From JAUQQI01 sp042408785 (GTDB lineage: Bacteria > Chloroflexota > Dehalococcoidia > JAUQQI01): 64,000 nt of DNA. The position numbers and the translations under genes were made by a program. The DNA lies in NCBI GenBank assembly GCA_042408785.1, contig JBHOQU010000039.1:1-64000 (forward strand), in the 5' to 3' direction. Within the stretch, counting starts at the first letter, position 1; every line of letters starts with the position of its first letter. Shown piece after piece: positions 40,869 to 49,731 of the stretch. A model generated the notes under the pieces. The model was given only the letters and a program-made list of their open reading frames with translations. It made no database searches and was not told where the DNA came from.

Positions 40869-42116
40869 GTGGCCCAAGCTTCACCAGGCCCCCTCGGCCG
40901 GCTTCTGGCCGGCCTCGGGAGGGCCTTCGAGGCGCTGAAGGTTCGCAACTACCGGCTGTTTTGGCTGGGCCAGCTCGTGTCCCAGATGGGCACCTGGGTC
41001 CAGCGGGTGGCCCAGGCGTGGCTGGTGCTGACCCTGACCGATTCACCCCTGGCCCTGGGCACGGTGACGGCCCTGCAGTTCCTGCCCATCCTCTGCTTCT
41101 CGCTGGTGGGCGGCATGCTGGCCGACCGGGTTCCCAAGCGCCGGCTCCTGCTGGTCACCCAGAGCCTGATGGCCTGCCAGGCCCTGCTTCTCGCCGCCCT
41201 CACCGCTTTCGGGGTCATCCGGCTGTGGCACATCTACGCCCTGGCCTTTTTCCTGGGCCTGGTCAACGCCCTGGATAACCCTGCCCGCCAGTCCTTCGTC
41301 CCCGAGCTGGTGGGTCGGGGCCAGGTCCCCAACGCGGTGGCCCTCAACTCAATGGTGTTCAACGTCTCCCGCATTCTGGGCCCCAGTATCGGGGGCTTCG
41401 GGGTGGCTGCGGTGGGGTTTGCCGGGTGCTTCTTCGCCAACGCCCTGAGCTTCCTGGCCACCATCGGGGCCCTGATACTTATGGACCCCAAACGGTTCTT
41501 CGTCGCCGGGAACGGCGGGCGCCGGCGGGCCGCCGGCCTGGGGCCGGCCCTCCGCTACGCCGTGACGACGCCGACGGTACTGACCGTGATTATCTTGCTC
41601 GCCTTGGTGGGGACCTTCGGCTACAACTTTACGGTGGTCCTGCCCCTGGTGGCCCGCTACGTGGTGGGGGTGGGGGCGGCCGGGTTCGGCCTGATGACCG
41701 GCGCCATGGGGGTGGGGTCCGTTCTGGCGGCCCTCTGGCTCGCCTACCAGCGGCGGCCTACTTTGCGCCGGCTCCTGGCCGGGGCTGCGGCCTTCTCCCT
41801 GTTCCTGCTGATGGTGGCCTTTTCCCGGGTTTTTATCCTGACCCTGGGTCTGCTGGTCCTGCTGGGCTTTGCCAGCGTCTTCTTCACGGCCAACGCCCAG
41901 ACCCTGCTGCAGCTGGCGGCCCCGGACGAGCTGCGGGGTCGGATTATGAGCCTGTACACCCTGCTTTTCCTGGGAACAACCCCCATCGGCAGCTCCTTTG
42001 TGGGGGCGGTGGCCGAGGGGTGGGGGGTGCAGGCCGCCGTGGCAATAGCCGCCGGCCTCTGCTGGGTCGGGGTTGCGGCCGCCTTTGCCTACGCCCGCCG
42101 CTGGCAGGCCGCCTAG
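40869..42116 (+). CDS. MFS exporter (EntS/MFS_3-like)
   Basis: 415 aa, about 12 TM helices. ALKVRNYRLFWLGQLVSQMGTWVQRVAQAWLV is the signature start of the MFS_3 group, with GGMLADRVPKRRLLLVTQ (motif A) and NALDNPARQSFVPELVGRGQVPNAVALNSM. The group exports siderophores, drugs or other small molecules. GTG 40869 has GGAG 6 nt upstream; the frame is open back to TTG 40812, which lies on the -10 box. It converges on dnaE2. Confidence 0.88.
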   Translation: MAQASPGPLGRLLAGLGRAFEALKVRNYRLFWLGQLVSQMGTWVQRVAQAWLVLTLTDSPLALGTVTALQFLPILCFSLVGGMLADRVPKRRLLLVTQSLMACQALLLAALTAFGVIRLWHIYALAFFLGLVNALDNPARQSFVPELVGRGQVPNAVALNSMVFNVSRILGPSIGGFGVAAVGFAGCFFANALSFLATIGALILMDPKRFFVAGNGGRRRAAGLGPALRYAVTTPTVLTVIILLALVGTFGYNFTVVLPLVARYVVGVGAAGFGLMTGAMGVGSVLAALWLAYQRRPTLRRLLAGAAAFSLFLLMVAFSRVFILTLGLLVLLGFASVFFTANAQTLLQLAAPDELRGRIMSLYTLLFLGTTPIGSSFVGAVAEGWGVQAAVAIAAGLCWVGVAAAFAYARRWQAA

Positions 42117-42158
42117 ACATCGGGACACCGAGGACCCGGGCGGGTTCTTCTGGCGGAG

Positions 42159-45100
42159 TTACCGAAAGCTGTGGGCGGCGCCGACCTCCCCCAGGGCGGC
42201 CAGGCCCGGCGGCTCGATAAGCCGAAGGTCCCACCCGCCCGGCCCGCTTTGCCCGGCCGCCGGCATGCCGGCGGCCGGCACCCGGAGCCGGCGGACCTCC
42301 TCGGCCAGGAGGGAAAGGCTGCCCCGACTCCGGTTGACCCGACCCGAAACCACCAGCAGGGGCGCCGTCCGGACGGTGTCCCGGTGCCGCTTGTAGAGGC
42401 CGGGCAGGATAACCACGTCGGCCTCGCCGAACTCATCGTGCAGGGTTATAAAGCAGATGCCCCGGGCATTTTCGGGCCGCTGGCGAGCAACCACCAGCCC
42501 GGCCACCACCACCCGGGTCCCGTCGGGCAGGCCGCCGAGGGCCCCCAGCGGAATCACGCCCTCCCCCAGGGCCGGACGGAGCAGGGCCAGGGGGTGGTAG
42601 GCCGTCGAGAGGCCCATCACCCGGTAGTCGGCCAGCATCCGGTCCCAGCTGGACATCTCCGGGAGGCGGGGTAGGCGGCCCGGGTCCAGGGGAAGGGCCG
42701 GCTGCCAGGCCCTGCCGGCCCGGCGGCCCCCCAGAACCAGCCCCAGCTGCCAGAGGAGCTCCCGGCGGCCGAGGCCGAAGGAATCGCAGGCGCCGACCAG
42801 AATCAGGTTTTCCAGGGCCTGCCGGGGTAGGCTCACCCGGCGCGCCAGGTCACCCAGCCACCGGAAGGGGCCGTCCCGCCGGGCCTCCGCGATGGCCCGG
42901 GCCCCGGCCTCCCCGATCCCCTTAACGAAGGCCAGGCCCAGCCGCACCGCCCCGCCCTCGATGGTGCATTTGGTCTGACTCAGGTTAACATCCGGCGGCA
43001 GGACCACCACCCCGTGACGCTGGGCATCTTTTATAAGCACATCCGGGGCGTAAAAGCCCAAGGGATAGTTATTAAGCAGGGCGCAGAGAAACTCGGCCGG
43101 GTAATAAAGCTTCAGCCAGGCCGTCTGGTAGGCAAGCTGGGCGAAGGCCACGGCGTGGGACTGGGGGTAGCCGTAGGCCGAAAATCCCCGGATCTTGTCG
43201 AAGACCCGGCGGGCCGTCGCCTCGGGGATCCCCTGGGCCAGGGCCCCCTGACGGAAGTCTTCCCAGAAGGCGGCAATCGCCGCCTCCGACCGGCGGCGGG
43301 AGAGGGCCCGGCGCAGGGCATCGGCCCTGGCCGGCGAGAATCCCCCGATGGCCATGGCCGCCTGGATGGCCTGGTCCTGGTAGACCATCACCCCGTAGGT
43401 GTGGGCCAGGTAAGGCTCCAGCTTCGGGTGGTCGTAGGTTACCGGCTCGAGGCCGTGCTTGCGGCGGGCGTAGATCCGGCCGCCCCCGCCGTTTCCCGGC
43501 CCCGGCCGGACCAGGGCGTCCTGGTCGGCCAGCTCCTTGAGGTTGCGGGGCCTGGTCTGGACCAGGAGCTGGCGCTGGGCCCGGCTCCCCATCTGGAAGG
43601 TTCCGATGGTGTCGGCCCGGCCGAGCATGTCGTAGACGGCCGGGTCGTCGAAGGGGATTCGGCTCAGGTCGATGAGGGGGCCGCCGTTTTCGGCGATAAG
43701 GTCCACCGCCTCCTCCACGGCGGAAAGCATCCCCAGGGAGAGAAAGTCGATTTTGGCAAAGCCGGCGTCCTCGCACGAGTCCTTATCCCACTGGCAGATA
43801 AACCGGCCGGGAATGGCCGCCGGGATGATGGGAACCATCTCGATGAGGGGTGTGGAAGAGATGACCATCCCCCCGATGTGCTGTCCGAGCTGCCGGGGAA
43901 AGCCGGCCAGGGCCTCCACCAGGTCGGCGAACCGGGCCCAGAGGGCCTCCCCGAGGCGAGCCCGGTATTCGGGCCGGCGCCGAAGCTCGGCCCGGATCGC
44001 CCGGGCCGAGCCGTCTTCGCACAGCCGGGCCAGCCGGTCCACCTCCCCGGCCGGCAGGCCGAGGGCCTTCCCCACCGCCCGCACTGCCCCCCGCAGCCGG
44101 AAGGTGGAAACGGCGGCCACCAGGGCGGCGTGCTCGGGGCCGTAATGCTGGTAGATGCGCAGGATAACCCGCTCCCGAATTTCCCGGGGCATGTCGATGT
44201 CGATGTCGGGCAGCGACTGCATCCCCTCGTTGAGAAAACGCCCCAGGAAGAGGTTGGCGGCGACGGGGTCCACCCGGGACAGGCCGATAAGGTAGCAGAC
44301 CAGGGACGAGACCGAGCTTCCCCGGCCGAGGACGGGGCTGACCGGGGCCGAACCCCGCACCTCCGCCGCCACCTCCCGGATGAGGCGGACGATGTCCCGG
44401 TAAACCAGGAAAAAGCCGGCCAGGTTGTGGCCGGCAATAAGCCTGAGTTCCTCCTCGAGCCGCTCCCGGGCCCGCCGGTAAAGAACCGGGTCGGTAAAGC
44501 GGTTATAAACCTCATCCAGCCGCCGGCGGCAGTACTCGGCCAGGATCACATCGGCCGGCCGGTCGCCTTCGGCCTGGAAGTCCGGCAGCCGGTAGCCCAG
44601 GTCCCGGGTCAGGTCGAAGCCGGCGAGCCGTTCGGCCAGCTCCCGGGCATTTCTGACCGCCTCCGGGTAATCGGCAAAGGCCGCCTCCAGCTCGGCCGGC
44701 GGCCGGAGATAAAACCGGTCGTTGGGGTAGCAAAGCTGCCCGGCCAGGTCGAGGGGCCGGTTGTGATGGATGGCGACCAGGGCGCCCTGAAGCAGGCCCC
44801 GGTCCGGGCGGTGGTAGTGAACGTCGCCCGTGGCGACCAGCCCGACCCCAAACTCCCCGGCTAGGGCCTCCAGGGCCCGGTTGCGGGCCCGGTCCCCCGG
44901 GGCCAGGTTGTTCTGGACCTCAAAGAAAAGGTTTTGGGAACCGAAAAGGTCCAGGTAGCGGCGGATGAGGTCCCGGGCCGCCGTCCTATCAGCCCCTTCG
45001 ATAAGCCGGGCCAGGTCGCTCCGGCGGCCGCCGGTAAGACAGACCAGCCCCTCCGTCCGCCCGGAGAGCTCCGCCGGGTCCAGGGCCGGCCGACGCCGGT

Positions 45101-45392
45101 CGGCCCGGTGGGCCAGGCTGATGAGCCGGCAGAGGTTGGCATAGCCCCGCCGGCTTTCGGCCAGGAGCACCAGCCGGCCGCCGGTTCGGAGGGTGATTTC
45201 GGCCCCGGTAACCGGCCGGATCCCCCAGGCTTTGGCCGCCAGCGCAAACTCCAGAGCCCCGGCCAGGCTATCCCGGTCGGTAACGGCCAGGATTTTATAG
45301 CCCAGCTCGGCCGCCCGGGTAATATATTCTTCCGGCAGGGATGCCCCCTGCCCGAAGGAATAGGCCGTGTGAAGGTGAAGCTCGACGTCCAC
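42159..45392 (-). CDS. dnaE2: Error-prone DNA polymerase III alpha (DnaE2/ImuC)
   Basis: 1077 aa, typical of DnaE2. PHP domain at the start (DVELHLHTAYSFGQGASLPEEY), polymerase core with catalytic acids in LPDIDIDMPREIRERVI and FAKIDFLSLGMLSAVEE, then tandem HhH, a KGIGEAGARAIAEAR region and an OB fold (TRVVVAGLVVARQRPENARGICFITLHDEFG). It does SOS translesion synthesis with ImuB. GTG 45392 gives the right N-terminus; it follows DUF6504 by 4 nt. It ends a minus-strand run that begins at the phage-like scaffold gene. Confidence 0.93.
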   Translation of the reverse strand: MDVELHLHTAYSFGQGASLPEEYITRAAELGYKILAVTDRDSLAGALEFALAAKAWGIRPVTGAEITLRTGGRLVLLAESRRGYANLCRLISLAHRADRRRPALDPAELSGRTEGLVCLTGGRRSDLARLIEGADRTAARDLIRRYLDLFGSQNLFFEVQNNLAPGDRARNRALEALAGEFGVGLVATGDVHYHRPDRGLLQGALVAIHHNRPLDLAGQLCYPNDRFYLRPPAELEAAFADYPEAVRNARELAERLAGFDLTRDLGYRLPDFQAEGDRPADVILAEYCRRRLDEVYNRFTDPVLYRRARERLEEELRLIAGHNLAGFFLVYRDIVRLIREVAAEVRGSAPVSPVLGRGSSVSSLVCYLIGLSRVDPVAANLFLGRFLNEGMQSLPDIDIDMPREIRERVILRIYQHYGPEHAALVAAVSTFRLRGAVRAVGKALGLPAGEVDRLARLCEDGSARAIRAELRRRPEYRARLGEALWARFADLVEALAGFPRQLGQHIGGMVISSTPLIEMVPIIPAAIPGRFICQWDKDSCEDAGFAKIDFLSLGMLSAVEEAVDLIAENGGPLIDLSRIPFDDPAVYDMLGRADTIGTFQMGSRAQRQLLVQTRPRNLKELADQDALVRPGPGNGGGGRIYARRKHGLEPVTYDHPKLEPYLAHTYGVMVYQDQAIQAAMAIGGFSPARADALRRALSRRRSEAAIAAFWEDFRQGALAQGIPEATARRVFDKIRGFSAYGYPQSHAVAFAQLAYQTAWLKLYYPAEFLCALLNNYPLGFYAPDVLIKDAQRHGVVVLPPDVNLSQTKCTIEGGAVRLGLAFVKGIGEAGARAIAEARRDGPFRWLGDLARRVSLPRQALENLILVGACDSFGLGRRELLWQLGLVLGGRRAGRAWQPALPLDPGRLPRLPEMSSWDRMLADYRVMGLSTAYHPLALLRPALGEGVIPLGALGGLPDGTRVVVAGLVVARQRPENARGICFITLHDEFGEADVVILPGLYKRHRDTVRTAPLLVVSGRVNRSRGSLSLLAEEVRRLRVPAAGMPAAGQSGPGGWDLRLIEPPGLAALGEVGAAHSFR

Positions 45393-45396
45393 CGCC

Positions 45397-45696
45397 CTAC
45401 CCCCACCCGCCCTGCTCGAACCAGCGGCCGGCCGACTCATCATAAAAGACCGTGAGCCGCCGGCCGTTAACCAGAAGCAGCCTGAAGTACGAACGCCGAA
45501 CCGGGGCGTCTGTCCAGAGCCGGTCGGTGAGCTCCCAGCGGTCCAGGATGGCCGCAACCCCGACCAGGGGCCTGCCCCGGCGGGCAACGGCCGCCGGGAG
45601 GCCGTCCCGGGTGGTAACCCGGACCGGCACCGGCCGGTTCAGAAAGCGAAGTCGACTTCCACCAGGGCAAAGCGGCGCTCGGGTAGCCTGCTCCAA
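45397..45696 (-). CDS. DUF6504-like protein of the mutasome cassette
   Basis: Up to 99 aa, start uncertain (TTG 45696, overlapping imuB by 58 nt; no good RBS). The recognisable part is RPVPVRVTTRDGLPAAVARRGRPLVGVAAILDRWELTDRLW, followed by YFRLLLVNGRRLTVFYDESAGRWFEQ. This small beta-rich family is known next to imuB and dnaE2 in actinobacteria-like cassettes. Its place between them supports a role in the mutasome. Confidence 0.75.
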   Translation of the reverse strand: MEQATRAPLCPGGSRLRFLNRPVPVRVTTRDGLPAAVARRGRPLVGVAAILDRWELTDRLWTDAPVRRSYFRLLLVNGRRLTVFYDESAGRWFEQGGWG

Positions 45697-46856
45697 GGGT
45701 CAACCTCCCGGATAAAGCCGAGGTTTGGGCGGCCGTAGCGGGCCTTTAGCTGTTCCGCCACCCCCTTAAGCCACTCCCACCGCCCCCCAAGGCCCGGCCA
45801 GAAGCGAACCTGCCGGGCCGGCTCCCCGGCGGCCGCCTCGAGTTTAAGCCCGATGCCGGCCACCGCCACCCCACCCGCCCCCCGGCGGTTGGGCCCGGCC
45901 AGGAGGGCTTCCAGGGCCCGGACCAGCCCCGGCTCGAGGGACTCGGCCCGGGCCGAAGGGGTTTTAAAAACCAGGCGGCGCTCCAGCACTGGCCCCCGGT
46001 CTGGCCGGAGCCGGAGCCAGGCCCGGACAACGGCCCGGCCCCGAAGCTCGGGCCGCCCCAGGGCCTGCCTGAGGAGCCGGCAAAGGACCAGCCTGACGGC
46101 ATCGAAGGTTATCAGGGGTTCGAAAAAGTCGGCGGCCTCGGTAACGGCCGGCGGTCGGGGCCGGGGCTTAAGGGGCACGGCGTCGACGCCCCTGAGGAGG
46201 TCGAAAAGCCGGTCCCCTTCCCAGCCGAACTGGGCGATAAGGTCGGCCCGGCCGAAGGCCAGAAGCTCCCCGGCCCTTGTAATGCCGAGGAGCCCGAGCC
46301 GGCGCCGGGCCTCCGCCGATACCGGCAAGAGGTCCGCCGGCGTCCGGTCCAGCAGCCGGGCGATTTCGGCCGGGTCCACCGCCCGAAAGCCTCCGGGCCG
46401 GCAGGCGGCGGCCGCAAGCCGGGCGATGAATCGGCCGGGTCCGACCCCCACGGCGGCGGGGTAGTCACCGGCGGCCCGCCGAAGCCGCCGGGCCAGGCCC
46501 GCCAGCCCGCCGTAAAGGTTGACCAGGCCGTCGGCCGCCACGTAGGCACATCCCGGCTCCGCCGGCTCCACCACCGGGCTTACGGTTTCCAGGGCCTCCA
46601 GCAGATTCGAAAACTCATCGTCGTAGTAAAGATGGTCGGCCGGAAGGACCGTCAGGCCCGGACAGACGGCCTGGGCCTCCCGCAGGCCCATCCCCACCCG
46701 CACCCCGCCGGCCCGGGCCTCGGGCGAGGCGTCGACCACAACCCGCCGCCCCGCCGGGTCGCCGACAAGGGCTACTGGCCGGCCGTTAAGGCCGGGGTTT
46801 CTGCAGGCCTCGCAGACCCAGCGAAAATTCCGGACCAGCACGCACCCCACCAGCAC
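45639..46856 (-). CDS. imuB: ImuB-like Y-family polymerase homologue (catalytically dead adaptor)
   Basis: 405 aa. The Y-family fold is visible: N-terminal LVGCVLVRNFRWVCEACRNPGL lacks the metal Asp of DxDxFF; RPVALVGDPAGRRVVVDASPEARAGGVRVGMGLREAQAVCPGL; AYVAADGLVNLYGG replaces the SxDE/YxDxTG motif; then HhH (LLGITRAGELLAFGRADLIAQFG) and little-finger domain. Loss of the acids is typical of ImuB, which recruits DnaE2 and the clamp. GTG 46856 is preceded by GGGGGTGG and starts only 10 nt after the holin-like stop. No imuA is seen. Confidence 0.85.
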   Translation of the reverse strand: MLVGCVLVRNFRWVCEACRNPGLNGRPVALVGDPAGRRVVVDASPEARAGGVRVGMGLREAQAVCPGLTVLPADHLYYDDEFSNLLEALETVSPVVEPAEPGCAYVAADGLVNLYGGLAGLARRLRRAAGDYPAAVGVGPGRFIARLAAAACRPGGFRAVDPAEIARLLDRTPADLLPVSAEARRRLGLLGITRAGELLAFGRADLIAQFGWEGDRLFDLLRGVDAVPLKPRPRPPAVTEAADFFEPLITFDAVRLVLCRLLRQALGRPELRGRAVVRAWLRLRPDRGPVLERRLVFKTPSARAESLEPGLVRALEALLAGPNRRGAGGVAVAGIGLKLEAAAGEPARQVRFWPGLGGRWEWLKGVAEQLKARYGRPNLGFIREVDPWSRLPERRFALVEVDFAF

Positions 46857-46866
46857 GGTCCACCCC

Positions 46867-47121
46867 CTAAGTTCGGGACGCCAAACCGGCCCGCACCCCG
46901 GAGTAGAGGCCGCTGGCGGCCAGCCCGGCAATTATGCCCGTAAGGATCCCCTCCGGGGCCGGCCGGCCCAGGCTTAAGGCGACCCCCACGTTGAGGCCGA
47001 CCCCGAAGCCCAGGGCCAGAAGCGGATACCAGCGGCTGTCCTTAACCCAGAGCTTGGCAACCTCCACCAGGCCGACGATGACCGGAACCCCGGCCAGGCC
47101 GATGAATTCCCGAACGTCCAA
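46867..47121 (-). CDS. Holin-like small membrane protein of the phage module
   Basis: 84 aa with three hydrophobic stretches: FIGLAGVPVIVGLVEVAKLWV, YPLLALGFGVGLNVGVALSL and GILTGIIAGLAASGLYSGVRA. The pattern (short helix, aromatic patch, two Gly-rich helices) resembles small phage holins. TTG 47121 is preceded by GGGGGTG. It closes the structural module and lies 38 nt downstream of the beta protein gene, with a perfect parS site in that gap. Confidence 0.65.
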   Translation of the reverse strand: MDVREFIGLAGVPVIVGLVEVAKLWVKDSRWYPLLALGFGVGLNVGVALSLGRPAPEGILTGIIAGLAASGLYSGVRAGLASRT

Positions 47122-47140
47122 GGCTTACACCCCCTTTCCG

Positions 47141-47156
47141 TGTTTCACGTGAAACA
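47141..47156. promoter_or_regulatory. Perfect parS (ParB-binding) site
   Basis: TGTTTCACGTGAAACA, a 16-bp palindrome identical to the bacterial chromosomal parS consensus (TGTTnCACGTGAAACA). It is in the 38-nt gap between the holin-like and beta-protein genes. No parA or parB gene is in the window. Chromosomal parS sites cluster near oriC, so this may mark an origin-proximal region, or a partition site carried by the phage-like element. Confidence 0.85.
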
Positions 47157-47159
47157 CCC

Positions 47160-47375
47160 CTAGGCCCAGACGGCCACCACAACTTCCTGCTCCCCGCCCA
47201 GGGGTCCCGGACCCGCCACCAGCACCCGCCGGCCGGGGACCATCTCGGCGGCCGGAATCCCCCGGCTGGCGGCGACCACCACCGCCCCGGTCGGGCTCCC
47301 CACCGGGCGGACGGTGGCCCGGTACGTGGCGCCGTCGAAGCCGGTTAAGATTCCCCACCAGACCTCGAAGTTCAC
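47160..47375 (-). CDS. Small beta-rich phage-module protein
   Basis: 71 aa, GTG 47375 overlapping the tail-protein stop by 4 nt (GTGA). Alternating hydrophobic strands (ATYRATVRPVGSPTGAVVVAA, GRRVLVAGP, QEVVVAVW) suggest a small OB- or SH3-like barrel, as found in tail or spike accessory proteins. No family is recognised. Confidence 0.6.
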   Translation of the reverse strand: MNFEVWWGILTGFDGATYRATVRPVGSPTGAVVVAASRGIPAAEMVPGRRVLVAGPGPLGGEQEVVVAVWA

Positions 47376-49324
47376 CCCACACCCCCCAGCAGAAGCTCCT
47401 GCTCGTAGCGGCCGGAGCCGTACTTTACCCGCAGGCCAAGGACCCTTCCCCGCCGCCCCGACACCCCGGCCGCCGGGTCGTTCACCTCCACCACGTCCCC
47501 GACTTCCAGCCCGGGGTGCGGCCGGATCACCACCCGGTCCTGCCGGGCCGACCTTGTCCCCCGGCCGGCCAGGGCTTCGGCCAGGTCGGCCAGGGCCGCC
47601 GGGGAGCGGCCGGGCTCGTAGTCCGACCCCAGCCGGAAAAAGACCCCGCCGGCCGACCCCGCCCCGGCCAGACGCTGGGCCGCCGCCGTTTCCGAGACGG
47701 CCCGGGCCCAGTCCGGGTCGGCCGAAAGGTCGGCGTATTCGCCGGCCAGCAGGGGCCAGTCCTCCGGCCCGACCCCCAGAACGGCCGGGTCCGCGGCCTC
47801 CCAGGCTACGGCCAGAACCCCGGGGCCGTCCGGCCGAAGGACCTCCCGCAGCCCCCCGGCCAGGGCCCGCCAGGCCGGGTAGAGGGACTGGCCGGGCAGG
47901 ACCCGCAGGCCGGGATACCACCGGGTCGACGAATCGGAGCCGGCGGCCTGGCCGATTTCAAACCCGGCCAGGCCGCCGATGGCGTCCAGAATCTGCCGGG
48001 CCGAGGCGGTCCCGGCCGGATACTGGAGGGAAAACATCAGCCGGGTGGCTTTAAGCAGGACGGCGTAACCCTCGGCCGCCAGGGTCAAGGTCCCGGGGCC
48101 CGGCCGGACGGCCGTAAGCCAGTAGGTGGGGGGCGCGGCGGTGACCTTCTCGGCCCCCGCCGCCGTCACATAGCCCGGGTAGACCTGGAGCTGACCGCCC
48201 GGCCGCAGGCCCGAGTAGGCCCCGTGGTCGTTCCGGAGGGTGGCCGTCAGCCGGCCCCCTTCCGGGTCCTGGGTATAATCGAGGCTTAAGATGTCGGCGA
48301 AGGGCACCGTCAGGAAGGCCGCCTGCGGGGCCGACCAGACCCCGCCGGCCGTGCAGGCCCAGACCCGCCCCCCGGACAGGCCGGCGATGGCCGCCCCGTA
48401 ACTGCCCGGGGCGGCCCCGGCCCGGTCCTGGGGAAGCAAAGGCGATGGGGCCCGCCAGCGGCCGGCCGTAAAGCCTGCGGGCGGGTAGACGTCGCGCTGA
48501 AGGAGGGTCGAAGCCCCGCCGAAGCCGAGCACATAGGTGAGCCTGAGGGTATCTGCCAGGGCCAGCCTGGGGTATTTAAACTCCAGGGCCGCGTCCGGGT
48601 CGGCCTGCTCCAGGGGGTAAAGGCCGCCCCAGGCCCCGCCCCCGTTAAGGTCGAAGGTGGTCCAGCTCAGAATCGGCCGGTTAGCAGGGTCTTTCCCGGC
48701 CACAACAACCAAATAGCGGTCGAAGGCCCAGACCGCCGTCAGGTGGGCGATTTGCCCGAATGCCGTCGGGTGGCTTACGGCGGGCTGCCAGCCCAGGGCC
48801 CGGCCCCACTTCCGGGCCCGGAGGGTATTGCCCCCGGCGGCCCGGTAGAAAACGGCAAAGTTGTCGGGGTCCTTATAGGCGGCCGCCAGGGGTGGGGCGC
48901 CGTCGTGGGCCGGAACGGCCGCCCCGGCCGGCCAGCTGAGGCCGTAGTCGGGGCTCTCCCGGTAGGTGAGGGTTCCGGACCCGTCGTCGGAAAGCCAGAG
49001 CACGTAAGGGCCGGGGGAGGCGGCCAGGGCCTCGGCAGTCCCGGCCGGTCCCAGGTCCTGCCAGCCGCCGAAGGCGGCCGCCGGGGTCGGGTTGGGAACC
49101 CGGGCGTACTGCCGGGCCGAGCCGGGTTCCCCGTAGCGCAGCCGGAGCAGGCTCCCGTCGGCCGCCACGGCCGCCTGGATGTTCCGGTCGGCCGGGTCGG
49201 CGTAGTGGCGCTCGTAGCGGTGGTTGTCGACGTTGCCCCAGCGGTCGGCGTAGGCCAGCTCCACGTAGGGGGTGGCGGCCGGGGCCTTTGCGGCGGCCAG
49301 GAGGGTTGGGCTTACCGACCGCAT
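47372..49324 (-). CDS. Phage tail/hub-like structural protein
   Basis: 650 aa, the largest protein of the module. The N-terminal part (about 20-320) is beta-rich with Trp/Gly repeats (LRYGEPGSARQYARV, YVLWLSDDGSGTLTYRESPDYGLSWPAG), like a propeller or receptor-binding domain. The C-terminal half (about 360-650) has FADILSLDYTQDPEGGRLTATLRND and ends in HPGLEVGDVVEVNDPAAGVSGRRGRVLGLRVKYG, resembling baseplate hub proteins. ATG 49324 is 2 nt after the lysozyme stop. No tape-measure or major tail protein is nearby. Confidence 0.65.
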   Translation of the reverse strand: MRSVSPTLLAAAKAPAATPYVELAYADRWGNVDNHRYERHYADPADRNIQAAVAADGSLLRLRYGEPGSARQYARVPNPTPAAAFGGWQDLGPAGTAEALAASPGPYVLWLSDDGSGTLTYRESPDYGLSWPAGAAVPAHDGAPPLAAAYKDPDNFAVFYRAAGGNTLRARKWGRALGWQPAVSHPTAFGQIAHLTAVWAFDRYLVVVAGKDPANRPILSWTTFDLNGGGAWGGLYPLEQADPDAALEFKYPRLALADTLRLTYVLGFGGASTLLQRDVYPPAGFTAGRWRAPSPLLPQDRAGAAPGSYGAAIAGLSGGRVWACTAGGVWSAPQAAFLTVPFADILSLDYTQDPEGGRLTATLRNDHGAYSGLRPGGQLQVYPGYVTAAGAEKVTAAPPTYWLTAVRPGPGTLTLAAEGYAVLLKATRLMFSLQYPAGTASARQILDAIGGLAGFEIGQAAGSDSSTRWYPGLRVLPGQSLYPAWRALAGGLREVLRPDGPGVLAVAWEAADPAVLGVGPEDWPLLAGEYADLSADPDWARAVSETAAAQRLAGAGSAGGVFFRLGSDYEPGRSPAALADLAEALAGRGTRSARQDRVVIRPHPGLEVGDVVEVNDPAAGVSGRRGRVLGLRVKYGSGRYEQELLLGGVG

Positions 49325-49326
49325 CT

Positions 49327-49731
49327 TCAGCCGCCGTAGAGGATGAGCCGCAGGTACCTGCGGGTCTCCTCGGGCAGGATGAGCCACCAGCGGTCGCCGT
49401 AGCGGCGGATGCCCCGGTCCACCCGACCCCGCCCGCTGTTGTAGGCGGCCAGGGCCTTGGCATAATCGCCCCCGAAGTGGTCCAGATACTCCCGCATCAG
49501 CCGGGCTGCGTACCGGAGGGAGGCCTCCGGGTCGTACGGGTCCACGTCCGGGTGAAATTCCGGCACGATCTGGGCGATGCCCACCGCTCCGGCCGGGGAG
49601 ATGGCGTTCGGGTCAAAACCCGATTCCAGGTCAATCTGCCGGACGAAGAGGGCCGGGTCGACCCCCTCGTTCTGGGCCGCCGCCCAGGCGTAGTCGTGGT
49701 AGTAAGAGTAGTCCTTCGGCCGCTCAGGCAT
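49327..49731 (-). CDS. Lytic transglycosylase (SLT domain)
   Basis: 134 aa, a compact SLT domain. Catalytic Glu in FVRQIDLESGFDPNAISPAGAVGIAQIVPEF and the second motif LAAYNSGRGRVDRGIRRYG are intact. No signal peptide is visible, as in virion-associated or holin-dependent phage enzymes. It cleaves peptidoglycan for particle release or DNA entry. It overlaps the adaptor gene by 8 nt. Confidence 0.85.
   Translation of the reverse strand: MPERPKDYSYYHDYAWAAAQNEGVDPALFVRQIDLESGFDPNAISPAGAVGIAQIVPEFHPDVDPYDPEASLRYAARLMREYLDHFGGDYAKALAAYNSGRGRVDRGIRRYGDRWWLILPEETRRYLRLILYGG

Noticed and set aside
43014..44864. 616-aa plus-strand open frame
   Set aside because: Antisense to dnaE2; composition is Gly/Pro/His/Arg-rich and meaningless.
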